This document shows positions 9,696 to 18,287 of a stretch of DNA of 64,000 bases, piece after piece. Position numbers and translations under genes: made by a program. The notes under the pieces are model-generated. The model saw only the letters and a program-made list of their open reading frames with translations. It ran no database searches and was not told the DNA's origin. Within the stretch, counting starts at the first letter, position 1. Each line of letters opens with the position of its first letter. The DNA comes from Streptomyces gardneri (GTDB lineage Bacteria; Actinomycetota; Actinomycetes; Streptomycetales; Streptomycetaceae): contig NZ_BJMN01000029.1 of assembly GCF_006539185.1 (NCBI RefSeq), forward strand, positions 1 through 64,000, in the 5' to 3' direction.

Positions 9696-10037
9696 GTGCC
9701 CAGCGTGGTGAAGATCAACGTCCTGACCGTTCCGGCCGAGCAGCGCGAGGTCCTGGAGCAGCGCTTCGCCTCCCGCGCCGGGGCCGTGGAGGGCTCCGAC
9801 GGCTTCGAGTGGTTCGAGCTGCTGCGTCCGCTGGAGGGCACCGACCAGTACCTCGTCTACACCCGCTGGCGCAGCGAGGAGGACTTCCAGAACTGGATGA
9901 ACGGCTCCATGAAGGCCGCGCACGGGGGCGGCGGCAGCGGTGCGGGCGGCGAGGGCGGCGAGCGGCCGAAGCCGGCCGCCACCGGGTCCACCCTCTGGTC
10001 GTTCGAGGTCGTCCAGCAGGCGTCCCCGAAGAACTGA
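9696..10037 (+). CDS. Antibiotic biosynthesis monooxygenase (ABM)-domain protein
   Basis: A protein of 113 residues. Residues 4-75 form a dimeric alpha/beta-barrel ABM domain with KINVLTVPAEQREVLEQRFA, FEWFELLRPLEG and YLVYTRWRSEEDFQNWMN. The family covers quinone-forming monooxygenases and IsdG/MhuD-type heme-degrading enzymes. The W-rich helix (WRSEEDFQNWM) is closest to the heme-degrading branch, but the substrate is not certain. A Gly/Ser-rich linker of about 20 residues separates a C-terminal beta strand (STLWSFEVVQQ). The GTG start has GAGAGG upstream, and a palindromic operator lies between the promoter and the start. Confidence 0.8.
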   Translation: MPSVVKINVLTVPAEQREVLEQRFASRAGAVEGSDGFEWFELLRPLEGTDQYLVYTRWRSEEDFQNWMNGSMKAAHGGGGSGAGGEGGERPKPAATGSTLWSFEVVQQASPKN

Positions 10038-10066
10038 GCTGCGCCCCGGGTCGTGCGCGCCGCACA

Positions 10067-10552
10067 ATGGCGCGCATGACCTGGAACTTCTCCCCCGAGC
10101 GCGTCGACACCCCGGACGCCGCCGCCCTGCGCCGCGACTACTACGACGACGTCGCCAGCCGGTACTGGAAGCGGCCCGCGACCGCCGAGGAGATCGACCA
10201 CGGGCTCACGAACGACGGGGTCGAGCTGCTCACCCCGCCGACCGGGCAGTTCCTCGTCGCACGGTACGAGGGCAAGGCGGCCGGCTGCGGCGGGGTCCTG
10301 CTGCTCGACGGCGAGCGCGCCGAGCTGACCCGGGTCTTCCTGCGCCACGCCTTCCGCGGCCTGGGCGGGGCCGGGGCCCTGCTCGACGAGCTGGAGGACG
10401 CGGCGCGCGGCCTCGGCGCCCGCCGGATGGTCCTCAACACCCGCCTGGACCTGGTCGAGGCACGCGCCCTGTACACCCGGCACGGGTACGTCGACATCCC
10501 GGCGTACTGCTCGGGCCCGTACATGGACGTCTGGTACGGCAAGGAGCTCTGA
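10067..10552 (+). CDS. GNAT-family N-acetyltransferase
   Basis: A protein of 161 residues with a GNAT fold: a central beta strand GCGGVLLLDGERAELTRVFL followed by the acetyl-CoA pyrophosphate loop in RHAFRGLGGAGALLDELE (Q/RxxGxG/A form), then RMVLNTRLDLVEARALYTRHGY with the usual Tyr near the end. It would acetylate a small-molecule or peptide amine; the substrate is unknown. ATG at 10076 is a second candidate start. The gene is convergent with the next one, 23 bases away. Confidence 0.85.
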   Translation: MARMTWNFSPERVDTPDAAALRRDYYDDVASRYWKRPATAEEIDHGLTNDGVELLTPPTGQFLVARYEGKAAGCGGVLLLDGERAELTRVFLRHAFRGLGGAGALLDELEDAARGLGARRMVLNTRLDLVEARALYTRHGYVDIPAYCSGPYMDVWYGKEL

Positions 10553-10575
10553 CCGAGGAGTCGCCTGCCGAGGGC

Positions 10576-11406
10576 TCAGCGGCTCCAGACGACGACGTCG
10601 AAGATGCCGGTCGTGTCGGAGGCCAGACCGCTCAGTTCCTTGACGGTGAGCCGGGCGAGCCGCCCGTCGTTCGTGCTCACGCAGAGGGCCAGGCCCGTCT
10701 TCAGCTTCACCTCCGTCGAGGTGCCCAGGGTGTCGACGACACCGGCGCAGTCCGCGTACGCGGGCACCTTCGACGCGTCCTTCCACACCAGCGACTTGAC
10801 CCCGTTCCCGAGCTGCATCCTCGGGGACGTGCCGAACGTGTAGATGGAGACGTCGTTCTCCGCGTTGATCTCGGAGTGGACGGGGGGCGTGGAGTCCAGG
10901 TCCTTGTTCTCCGCGTACGTGAGTGCCAGGGCGCCCTGCCACTCGACGGTGCCGGCCGGCTTCCCGGAGGGGGTCACGGGAGCCGGGGGCTCCGAGGACT
11001 CCGCGGCCTCCGAGACCTCCGAGGACTGGGTGACCTCCGGGCTCTCCGACGAGTCCGAGGGAGCCTTGTCGCCGCCCTGGACCTCTTCGCCGGGACTGGT
11101 GGTCTCGGTCGCCGGGCCCTGCGCGGCGGGCGGTGCGGGGTTCGTGTTGTCGTTCTTGCTGCTGCTCACCAGGTAGGTGCCGACGACCCCGATGACCGCC
11201 GCCACCAGCGTGGCTCCCGCGCCGATCCAGGCCCCTCGGTGCGAGCTCGCGCGGGCCGGAGGGGTCGGTATCTGCGTACCGTACGCGCCGTTCGCCACGT
11301 ACCCGCCGGGTCCGCCGTGCCCGTCGTAGCCGCCCTGGCCACCCTGCCCGCCGTAACCGTTCCCGCCGTACGGACCGTTCGCGTGACGTGGATCTTCGCT
11401 GTTCAT
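10576..11406 (-). CDS. Single-pass membrane protein with extracellular domain, unknown function
   Basis: About 276 residues. The N-terminus is a cytoplasmic Gly/Tyr/Asn-rich low-complexity tail (NGPYGGNGYGGQGGQGGYDG). A single helix, AWIGAGATLVAAVIGVVGTYLV, follows, then a Ser/Glu/Pro-rich stalk and a C-terminal domain with YTFGTSPRM, two cysteines (DCAGVV and ALCVST) and LKTGLALCVSTNDGRLARLTV. This layout is common in uncharacterised Streptomyces surface proteins. I do not recognise the C-terminal domain beyond that. ATG at 11406 (MNSEDP) is used; one three codons upstream is also possible. Confidence 0.7.
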   Translation of the reverse strand: MNSEDPRHANGPYGGNGYGGQGGQGGYDGHGGPGGYVANGAYGTQIPTPPARASSHRGAWIGAGATLVAAVIGVVGTYLVSSSKNDNTNPAPPAAQGPATETTSPGEEVQGGDKAPSDSSESPEVTQSSEVSEAAESSEPPAPVTPSGKPAGTVEWQGALALTYAENKDLDSTPPVHSEINAENDVSIYTFGTSPRMQLGNGVKSLVWKDASKVPAYADCAGVVDTLGTSTEVKLKTGLALCVSTNDGRLARLTVKELSGLASDTTGIFDVVVWSR

Positions 11407-11502
11407 CCTGCCCATCCCCCTGTGATGCGATCTTGGAGGGGACAGCCTACTGAGCGACTCTGAGCCGCCGTCATAGAGGGTTTCCAGCCGTCGAGTTACG
11501 AC

Positions 11503-13572
11503 CTAAGCGCGGTGGTTGCCGGGCGGTTCGGGCGAGCGCGGACGCTCCCCGTCGGAGCCGTTCAGTTCGGAGGTCAGCTCCTCCACCAGCTTCACGAGGT
11601 CGGTGGGCCGGTCGGGTCCCCACCAGTCGCCGAGGAGTTCGGCGAGCGACTCCTCCCGCGCCGTGGACAGCTTCGCCGCGGCCTGTAGGCCCTCCTCGGT
11701 GAGCAGCAGCTGGACCCCCTCCCGGGTGGCGAACCGGCAATCCTCGACCTGCCGGGACGCCTCCGTGATCACCCACAGCGGTACGGGGGTGGTCTCGGCC
11801 AGCAGGGAGGGTTCGACGGTGCCGTGGCGGCGGATCCGCAGGAGCAGCCAGCTCGCGGCGGGCAGCAGGTCGAGCCCGGCGCGGGCGGTGATCTTCTCGT
11901 AGATCGCCTTGCGGCCCTCTCGGGAGCCGAGGACGGAGAGCGCGCGGGCGCACTCGTCGCGCGAGGAGCGCTCGACGGGGTTCGAGGCGAGGGTCTGGCT
12001 CGTGTCGGACGCCGTGACCGCGCCGCGCAGCTTGTCCTCCTTGAGGAAGCAGGCGACGACGAAGGCGACGAGGACGACGGGTACCGCGTACAGGAAGACC
12101 TCGGTGATGGACGTGGCGTACGTGTGAAGGACGGAGGGGCGGAGTTCGGGCGGGAGCTCGGCGATGGCGCGCGGGTCGGCGGCGACCTGCTCGGGGCCCG
12201 CGCCTGGCGGGAGCTCCTCCCCGGCGCTCGCCGCGCTCGCGAAGACGTCCTCGAGTGTGTGGGTGAGCCGGTTGGTGAAGACGGTGCCGAAGACGGCGAC
12301 GCCGAACGAGGCGCCGATGGAGCGGAAGAAGGTGGCTCCGGAGGTGGCGACGCCGATGTCCTGGTAGGAGACGGCGTTCTGGACGACCAGGACGAGGACC
12401 TGCATCACGAGGCCGAGGCCGGCGCCGAAGACGAGGAAGTAGACGCTCATCTCCCAGGTGGACGTGGTCACCGTCAGTCCGTTGAGGAGGAGCAGCCCGA
12501 GCGCCGTGAGACCGGTGCCCGCCACGGGGAAGATCTTCCAGCGGCCGGTGCGGGAGACGATCTGGCCGGAGGCGGTCGAGGTGATGAAGATGCCGAGGAC
12601 CATCGGCAGCATGTGGACGCCGGACATGGTCGGGGTGACGCCCTGCACGACCTGGAGGAAGGTCGGGAGGTAGGTCATCGCACCGAACATCGCGAAGCCG
12701 ACGACGAAGCTGATGACCGAGACCAGGGTGAAGGTCCGGATCCGGAACAGCTTCAGGGGCAGGACGGGTTCGGCGGCCCGCTGCTCGACGTACACGAACC
12801 AGACGAGGAGTACGGCTCCGAGGACGGCGAGGCCGATGATCTGCGCCGAGCCCCAGGCCCAGGTGCTGCCGCCGAGGGAGGCCACCAGGACGAGGCAGGT
12901 GGCGACCGAGGCGATGAGGAAGGTGCCGAGGTAGTCGATGGTGTGCCGGGTGGAGGGCACCGGGATGTGGAGCACGGCGGCGATGACGAAGAGGGCGACG
13001 ATGCCGATCGGCAGGTTGATGTAGAAGACCCAGCGCCAGGAGAGGTGCTCGGTGAAGAGGCCGCCGAGCAGCGGTCCGAGGACGCTGGTGGTACCGAAGA
13101 CGGCGCCGAAGAGGCCCTGGTACCTGCCGCGTTCGCGCGGGGAGACGAGGTCGCCGACGATCGCCATCGACAGGACGATGAGGCCGCCGCCGCCGACGCC
13201 CTGGACGGCGCGGAAGGCGATGAGCTGCGGCATGTTCTGGGCGATGCCGCAGAGGGTGGAGCCGATGAGGAAAAGGACGATGGCGGCCTGGAAGAGCTTC
13301 TTGCGGCCGTACTGGTCGCCGAGCTTGCCCCAGAGCGGGGTGGCCGCGGTGGACGCCAGCAGGTAGGCGGTGACCACCCAGGAGAGGTGCTCCATGCCGC
13401 CGAGTTCGCTGACGATGGTCGGCAGGGCGGTGGAGACGATGGTCTGGTCGAGGGCGGCGAGCAGCATGCCGAGCAGGAGCGCACCGATCGCGACGAGCAC
13501 CGTGCGGGGCTTCTGCCCCTCCCCCGGCACGGGATCGCCGCCGAGCTGGGAAGGGCTCGTTTCCTGGGCCAT
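11503..13572 (-). CDS. DHA2 (14-helix) MFS drug exporter fused to a MarR-like domain
   Basis: A protein of 689 residues. Residues 20 to about 530 are a DHA2 major-facilitator exporter: motif A GKLGDQYGRKKLF, motif C GLFGAVFGTTSVLGPLLGGL and the signature LDQTIVSTALPTI. After the last helix (VFLYAVPVVLVAFVVACFL), about 150 residues form a soluble segment whose pattern (LLPAASWLLLRIRRHG, LLAETTPVPLWVITEASRQVED, VQLLLTEEGLQAAAKL) looks like a MarR winged helix. It would expel drugs by proton antiport, and the tail may sense substrate or regulate transport. The ATG at 13572 has a GAGGAGA box. No separate regulator gene is adjacent. Confidence 0.88.
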   Translation of the reverse strand: MAQETSPSQLGGDPVPGEGQKPRTVLVAIGALLLGMLLAALDQTIVSTALPTIVSELGGMEHLSWVVTAYLLASTAATPLWGKLGDQYGRKKLFQAAIVLFLIGSTLCGIAQNMPQLIAFRAVQGVGGGGLIVLSMAIVGDLVSPRERGRYQGLFGAVFGTTSVLGPLLGGLFTEHLSWRWVFYINLPIGIVALFVIAAVLHIPVPSTRHTIDYLGTFLIASVATCLVLVASLGGSTWAWGSAQIIGLAVLGAVLLVWFVYVEQRAAEPVLPLKLFRIRTFTLVSVISFVVGFAMFGAMTYLPTFLQVVQGVTPTMSGVHMLPMVLGIFITSTASGQIVSRTGRWKIFPVAGTGLTALGLLLLNGLTVTTSTWEMSVYFLVFGAGLGLVMQVLVLVVQNAVSYQDIGVATSGATFFRSIGASFGVAVFGTVFTNRLTHTLEDVFASAASAGEELPPGAGPEQVAADPRAIAELPPELRPSVLHTYATSITEVFLYAVPVVLVAFVVACFLKEDKLRGAVTASDTSQTLASNPVERSSRDECARALSVLGSREGRKAIYEKITARAGLDLLPAASWLLLRIRRHGTVEPSLLAETTPVPLWVITEASRQVEDCRFATREGVQLLLTEEGLQAAAKLSTAREESLAELLGDWWGPDRPTDLVKLVEELTSELNGSDGERPRSPEPPGNHRA

Positions 13573-13721
13573 GGGCGCGTCTCCTCGGGCCTTTCCTCGG
13601 ACAACTCCTCCATCCTGATCCGAATGTCCCGATATGGCCTGCCGGCGCGAGGTGCCGTTCACCCCTCGAACAGGGGCGGGCTGCATAATCGCTCGCAGTT
13701 GTCTCGGGGAGGGGACCCATC

Positions 13722-14987
13722 ATGACCGGACACGTCTGTCCTGAATGCGGTGTACACAGACCTGGCTGCGCCTGCGCCCAGGCGGAGATAGCGGCGGCCG
13801 AGGACTTCGATCCGCTGCGGATCAGGCCGTACGTGACGCTGGACGCGGCGGAGCCCGAGGGGACCGCGGGGGCCGGGGGGCCTGCGGAGCTCTCAGGGTC
13901 CGGGGGGCCTGCGGGATCCGCGGGGCTCTCGGGATCCGCGGGACCCGCGAGCGTCTCGGGGAACTACGCGGCGGAGGATCCGCCGACGACCCAGCTGGCG
14001 GCGATCCGCCCGGACGGCCCCACGACCCCGTACCCGGCCGCGACCCCGTACCCGGCCGCGTCGACTCATCCGACAGAGGCGCTGCCGGGCCCGCACTCCG
14101 GCACGTACACCGATCCGCACTCCGACCCGCACTCCGGCACGTACGCCGATCCGCACTCCGACACGTACGCCGGCACGCATGCCGATCCGTACGCCGATCC
14201 GCACGCCGCGGACGGCCACGCGGACCGCGCGGGCGACCCCTCCGAGACGATGCCCCTGCTGCTGCACGGCATCGGCCGCGTCGCCGACCCGGCGGACGAC
14301 CGCACGTCGGCGCGCGGGCGCAGGCGCGGCATGGTCGTCGCCGCGGTGGCCGCCGTCGCGGTCGTCGGCACCGCCGCCCTCGCGGCGGCCGTTCTCGGCG
14401 GCGGGGACGAGGGCGACGACCGGGCGACCGGCCTGGAGATCACCACCAGCGCGTCCCTGAACGTCGCCGTGTCCGAGGCCCCGTCCCCCTCGGCCTCCTC
14501 CGAGACCCCGGAGCCGAGCTCGTCGTCCCCGTCCGTACGCGCGACGACCACGTCCGCCTCCCCGTCCGCCACATCCACCCCCTCCGCCTCCCCGACCACC
14601 CCGTCCCCCAGCGCCACGACCGGCGCGGCGGCCCCGCCGGCCGCCACCACCGCCGCCCCGACGACCGCGGCGCCGACGACGAGCGCCCCGACGACGGCCC
14701 CGCCCGCGTCTCAGCCGCCCGAGGAGCCGGCGCAGCCGGAGGAGCCGGGAGAGACCGAGGAGTCCGCGACGACGCTGAGCTACGGCTCCAGCGGTCCCGA
14801 TGTGGAGGAGCTCCAGCAGCGCCTGACGCTCGCGGGGGCGTACCACGGCCCCATCGACGGGGAGTACGGACAGGGGGTCTGGCGCGCGGTGAAGAACTAC
14901 CAGTCCTGGATGTTCATCGAGGACGACCCGAAGGGCGTCTACGGCCCTTCCACGCGTGAGGCGCTGGAGCGGAGCACCTGGCTCTGA
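13722..14987 (+). CDS. Membrane-anchored peptidoglycan-binding protein with zinc-ribbon-like N-terminus
   Basis: A protein of 421 residues. The start MTGHVCPECGVHRPGCACA has paired cysteines like a zinc ribbon. A Gly/Ala/Ser-rich region and imperfect repeats of HSGTYADPHSD follow, then one membrane helix (RGMVVAAVAAVAVVGTAALAAAVL), a long Ser/Thr/Pro stalk, and a C-terminal PG_binding_1 domain (LSYGSSGPDVEELQQRLTLAG ... IDGEYGQGVWRAVKNYQ ... GVYGPSTREALE). The topology puts the cysteines in the cytoplasm and the peptidoglycan-binding domain in the wall. It probably tethers the envelope or senses it. The catalytic function, if any, is not visible. Confidence 0.8.
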   Translation: MTGHVCPECGVHRPGCACAQAEIAAAEDFDPLRIRPYVTLDAAEPEGTAGAGGPAELSGSGGPAGSAGLSGSAGPASVSGNYAAEDPPTTQLAAIRPDGPTTPYPAATPYPAASTHPTEALPGPHSGTYTDPHSDPHSGTYADPHSDTYAGTHADPYADPHAADGHADRAGDPSETMPLLLHGIGRVADPADDRTSARGRRRGMVVAAVAAVAVVGTAALAAAVLGGGDEGDDRATGLEITTSASLNVAVSEAPSPSASSETPEPSSSSPSVRATTTSASPSATSTPSASPTTPSPSATTGAAAPPAATTAAPTTAAPTTSAPTTAPPASQPPEEPAQPEEPGETEESATTLSYGSSGPDVEELQQRLTLAGAYHGPIDGEYGQGVWRAVKNYQSWMFIEDDPKGVYGPSTREALERSTWL

Positions 14988-15037
14988 CGGGACGGGCGCC
15001 GCTGCGGGCGGGACCGGCTGGCCAAGACGGCCTCCGG

Positions 15038-15054
15038 TTTTGTATCGTACAAAA
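15038..15054. promoter_or_regulatory. Palindromic operator/promoter element upstream of the HAD gene
   Basis: TTTTGTATCGTACAAAA has perfect 7-base arms around a 3-base centre in an otherwise very GC-rich region, 77 bases before the ATG of the HAD gene. It is probably the binding site of a TetR- or MarR-type dimer; the regulator is unknown. Confidence 0.5.
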
Positions 15055-15130
15055 ACAAAGTGGCCCCGCCCGTACTCCCTGACCGGCGGGCGGGACCGCT
15101 TCGTTCTCCGCACCCCTCCCTGGAGACCCG

Positions 15131-15799
15131 ATGGCTGCCACCACCCCGGCACAGCTCACCGCCCGCGCCCTCCTCCTCGACATGGACGGCACCCTCGTCA
15201 ACTCCGACGCCGTCGTCGAGCGCTGCTGGCGCCGCTGGGCCGAGCGCCAGGGCCTCGACGCGGACGCCGTCCTCAAGGTGGTCCACGGCCGCCAGGGGTA
15301 CGCGACGATGGCCGTCCTCCTCCCGGACCGCCCGATGGAGGAGAACCACGCCGACAACCGGCTGATGCTCGCCGAGGAGACCGCCGACCTCGACGGCGTC
15401 GTGCCCGTCCCCGGCGCCCCCGCCTTCATGGCCGCGATCGCCGCGCTGCCGTTCGCCCTGGTGACCTCGGCCGACGAGGCCCTCGCCCAGGCGCGGATGG
15501 GTGCGGCCGACCTGCCGATGCCCGCGACCCGGGTCACCGCCGAGTCCGTCGGCGCGAGCAAGCCGGACCCCGAGGGCTTCCTCAAGGGTGCGGCGGAGCT
15601 GGGCTTCGCCCCGGCGGACTGCGTCGTCTTCGAGGACTCCGAGGCCGGCATCCAGGCGGGCCGCGCGGCCGGCATGCGGATCGTGGGCGTGGGCCCGCGC
15701 GCGGCGGCCTTCGCCCCCGACATCCACGTCGAGGACCTCACCCGCCTGCGGGTCGAGGCCGCACCCGACGGCACGATCACCCTGACCGCCCTGGCATAG
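15131..15799 (+). CDS. HAD-superfamily phosphatase (beta-phosphoglucomutase/GPP-like)
   Basis: A protein of 222 residues with all four HAD motifs: I LLLDMDGTLVNSD (nucleophile Asp and general acid Asp), II LVTSAD, III K in GASKPDPEG, and IV FEDSEAGIQAG. The helical cap between motifs I and II is of the C1 type found in sugar-phosphate phosphatases (for example DOG1/glycerol-3-phosphatase). It removes phosphate from a small phospho-sugar or polyol in the cytoplasm. The 3' end overlaps the convergent FetB-like gene by 23 bases. Confidence 0.88.
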   Translation: MAATTPAQLTARALLLDMDGTLVNSDAVVERCWRRWAERQGLDADAVLKVVHGRQGYATMAVLLPDRPMEENHADNRLMLAEETADLDGVVPVPGAPAFMAAIAALPFALVTSADEALAQARMGAADLPMPATRVTAESVGASKPDPEGFLKGAAELGFAPADCVVFEDSEAGIQAGRAAGMRIVGVGPRAAAFAPDIHVEDLTRLRVEAAPDGTITLTALA

Positions 15800-16556
15800 G
15801 CTCCGCCTCCCCGGCCGCCGCCCGGGCGATCCGGCCGCGCGCGACCAGCTCCAGGGTGGTCGCGGCGGCCACCGCCTGCACCGCGAGCAGCGCGATGAGC
15901 ACGAAGAGCTGGACGGCGCCCGCGTGCAGCGGTGACGCGCCGCCGAGCAGCATGCCCACGAAGGCCCCCGGCAGCGTGACGAGACCCACCGTGCGCGTCT
16001 GGTCCATGCCGGGGAGCAGCGCGTCCGCCGCCGCCTTCCGCGCCACCTCGAGCCGCGCCTCGCGCTCGACGAGCCCGATCGCAAGACCCGCCTCCACCTC
16101 GCCCCGCCGCGTCTCCAGCTCGTCGAGCGCGCGCCGCCCCGCGAGGACGGTGGCCGTGAGCGCGCCGCCGACGAGGATGCCGGTCACGGGGACGAGCGTG
16201 ATCCCCTTCACCGGCACGAGGCCGGTGACGACGAGCGCGAGGACCACCGGCGCCACGGCGGCGGCGATCGGCACGCCCGCCCACCACCAGCCGCGCCCCG
16301 GCGCGGGCACGACCCGCCGCCCCGCCGTCCGTACCGCCACGGCGTACATCAGGAGCAGGAAGCCGAGCAGCAGCGGCACGGAGCGGACGACCCACCCGAT
16401 CACGAGCGAGACGACGACCAGCTGGACGGCGGCGCGCGCGCCGGCGAGCAGGGTGTCGCGGGCCCGGCCGAGGTGCGCGAGGGCGACGACGCCTGCGGCG
16501 AGGGCGAGCAGGACGGCGAGTACCGCCCCAAAGGTGACGTTCACGTCCAGAAGCAC
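15777..16556 (-). CDS. FetB/UPF0014-family membrane permease
   Basis: A membrane protein of 259 residues with about seven helices. Conserved family features are ARAAVQLVVVSLVIGWV near the N-terminus, GNxL-like VTGILVGGALTATVL, the amphipathic ALDELETRRGEVEAGLAIG segment, and the diagnostic LLPGMDQTRTVGLVTLPGAFVGMLLGG. FetB is the permease of the FetAB iron exporter of E. coli. An ATPase partner is not adjacent here. The start is GTG at 16556, chosen as the first codon that keeps the N-terminal helix intact. Confidence 0.82.
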   Translation of the reverse strand: MLLDVNVTFGAVLAVLLALAAGVVALAHLGRARDTLLAGARAAVQLVVVSLVIGWVVRSVPLLLGFLLLMYAVAVRTAGRRVVPAPGRGWWWAGVPIAAAVAPVVLALVVTGLVPVKGITLVPVTGILVGGALTATVLAGRRALDELETRRGEVEAGLAIGLVEREARLEVARKAAADALLPGMDQTRTVGLVTLPGAFVGMLLGGASPLHAGAVQLFVLIALLAVQAVAAATTLELVARGRIARAAAGEAEPMPGRSG

Positions 16557-16777
16557 ACGGCCACAGTAGGGCCCTGCCGCAACGCGACGGGGCCGCGCGG
16601 AATCTGTTGCTCCATCAGGCCCCCTCCACCCCTTGATGTGACGTGCCCATGTCGCCACCCTGTTACCTGGCGCACCCCGCAAGGAAACCTCGCGCCGCCA
16701 CGATGACCGGGCCAGCGCCCGGCACCCCCACAGGGGACGGCACCCCGCCAAGGTCCCCCCATCTCAAGGGAGTTCAC

Positions 16778-17428
16778 ATGCCCGTCGGCATGATCTACGC
16801 GCGTCGACTCGCTGTACTGGCCGCCTCCGCCGCCCTCACCGTCACCGGCCTCCTCGCCACGGCACCGGCCGCGCAGGCCGCGATGCCGACCCCTGTCAGC
16901 GCAGCCACCGCCCGTACCTACCTCGCCGCCCTCACGGTCAAGGCGGAAGGTTCCTCCTCCGGCTACAGCCGGGATCTCTTCCCGCACTGGATCACCCAGT
17001 CCGGGGCGTGCAACACCCGCGAGACGGTCCTCAAGCGCGACGGCGTGAACGTCGTCACCGACTCCGCCTGCGCCTCCGTCAGCGGCAGCTGGTACTCCGA
17101 GTACGACGGCGCCACCTGGACCGCCGCCTCCGACCTCGACATCGACCACGTCGTCGCCCTGTCCGAGGCCTGGCGCTCGGGCGCGAACGCCTGGACCACC
17201 GCGCAGCGCCAGGCCTTCGCGAACGACCTGACCCGGCCGCAGCTGATAGCCGTCACCGACAACGTCAACCAGGCCAAGGGCGACCTGGACCCGGCGGAGT
17301 GGATGCCCTCGCGCACGGCCTACCGCTGTACGTACGCCCGGGCCTGGGTGCACGTGAAGTACCACTGGAACCTCAGCATCGACTCCGCCGAGAAGAGCGC
17401 CCTGCAGTCCGTGCTCAACGGCTGCTGA
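16778..17428 (+). CDS. Secreted HNH-family nuclease (DUF1524/GmrSD C-terminal type)
   Basis: A protein of 216 residues with a Sec signal peptide ending near PAAQAA. The mature domain carries the HNH pattern of this family: DLDIDHVVALSEAW with the catalytic His, NDLTRPQLIAVTDNVNQAKGD with the Asn/Lys, and a final cysteine pair (CTYARAW, NGC). It is a predicted extracellular DNase or RNase for nutrient scavenging or competition. The ATG follows an AAGGGAG site. A strong hairpin terminator lies 37 bases after the stop. Confidence 0.88.
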   Translation: MPVGMIYARRLAVLAASAALTVTGLLATAPAAQAAMPTPVSAATARTYLAALTVKAEGSSSGYSRDLFPHWITQSGACNTRETVLKRDGVNVVTDSACASVSGSWYSEYDGATWTAASDLDIDHVVALSEAWRSGANAWTTAQRQAFANDLTRPQLIAVTDNVNQAKGDLDPAEWMPSRTAYRCTYARAWVHVKYHWNLSIDSAEKSALQSVLNGC

Positions 17429-17464
17429 CCACTCACCTCCTGAACCACCGTCACCACAGCGGCC

Positions 17465-17496
17465 CCGGGGAGTGAGCCTCGCCACACACTCCCCGG
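17465..17496 (+). terminator. Terminator after the HNH nuclease gene
   Basis: Perfect 10-base arms CCGGGGAGTG / CACTCCCCGG around a 12-base loop. Confidence 0.75.
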
Positions 17497-17616
17497 TGGC
17501 CGAATGTTGAACTTGCAAGTACTGGTGAGGGGTGCCTAACCTTGCGGCCTCGTCGGTTTCCGTCCCCCACGCCCTGTCCTCCCCACGGACCGGGTCAGGC
17601 CGAAGGAGTCACCCCC

Positions 17617-18132
17617 ATGAACGACAGCTCGACCAACATCAGCTCGACCAACAACAGCTCGAACAACCTCATAGGCCGCCTGAACCAGGCCCAGCCCTAC
17701 GCGCTCGGCCTCTTCCGGATCGTCGTCGGCCTGCTCTTCGCCTGCCACGGCGCGGCCTCGCTCTTCGGCGTCCTCGGCGGCGCGATGGGCGGCGGCACCG
17801 TCCCGGCCGGGACCTGGCCGGGCTGGTACGCGGCCGTCATCCAGCTCGTCGGCGGCGTCCTGGTCCTGGCGGGCCTCGGCACCCGGAGCGCCGCGTTCCT
17901 CGCCTCGGGCTCGATGGCGTACGCGTACTTCAAGGTCCACCAGCCGGAGGCCCTCTTCCCGCTGCAGAACGGCGGCGAGACCGCGGCCCTGTTCTGCTGG
18001 TCCCTCGCCCTGCTCGTCTTCACCGGCCCGGGCGCACTGGCCCTCGACGGCCTCTTCGGGGCCCGGGGCGGCGCGGGCGCCGCGAAGACCGGCCAGGAGC
18101 ACGAGAAGCAGGGCGCGCCGATCGCGGCCTGA
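17617..18132 (+). CDS. DoxX-family membrane protein
   Basis: A protein of 171 residues. A Ser/Thr/Asn-rich N-terminus (NDSSTNISSTNNSSNN) precedes a four-helix DoxX domain: ALGLFRIVVGLLFACHGAASLFG, WYAAVIQLVGGVLVLAGLGTRSAAFLASG, AYFKVHQP.ALFPLQNGGETAALFCWSLALL and a final helix. DoxX proteins are small membrane proteins linked to oxidative and thiol stress in actinobacteria; the biochemical role is unclear. The ATG is preceded by GAAGGAG, and a terminator follows. Confidence 0.85.
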   Translation: MNDSSTNISSTNNSSNNLIGRLNQAQPYALGLFRIVVGLLFACHGAASLFGVLGGAMGGGTVPAGTWPGWYAAVIQLVGGVLVLAGLGTRSAAFLASGSMAYAYFKVHQPEALFPLQNGGETAALFCWSLALLVFTGPGALALDGLFGARGGAGAAKTGQEHEKQGAPIAA

Positions 18133-18151
18133 GCCCCGTATCGAAGGAACG

Positions 18152-18180
18152 GGCCGGAAACCGGAGGACGGTTTCCGGCC
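18152..18180 (+). terminator. Terminator after the DoxX gene
   Basis: Perfect 11-base arms GGCCGGAAACC / GGTTTCCGGCC with a seven-base loop, followed by TTTC. Confidence 0.85.
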
Positions 18181-18287
18181 TTTCCCGTACGGAACACGGG
18201 CCGCGCGCGAACCCCCACCGCGCCCGTCCCCTTCCCCCGGCACCCGCCCGGCAGGGCCCACCCCACCCCCGCGTAGGCTCTGGCCCT

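Noticed and set aside
11824..13725. Long plus-strand frame opposite the MFS exporter
   Set aside because: Low-complexity Glu/Asp/Arg-rich translation typical of antisense frames in GC-rich DNA.
13973..14220. CRISPR-like short repeats around 14.1 kb
   Set aside because: They are codon repeats (HSGTYADPHSD) within a coding linker; spacing is not regular and there are no cas genes. No CRISPR array was seen in the window.
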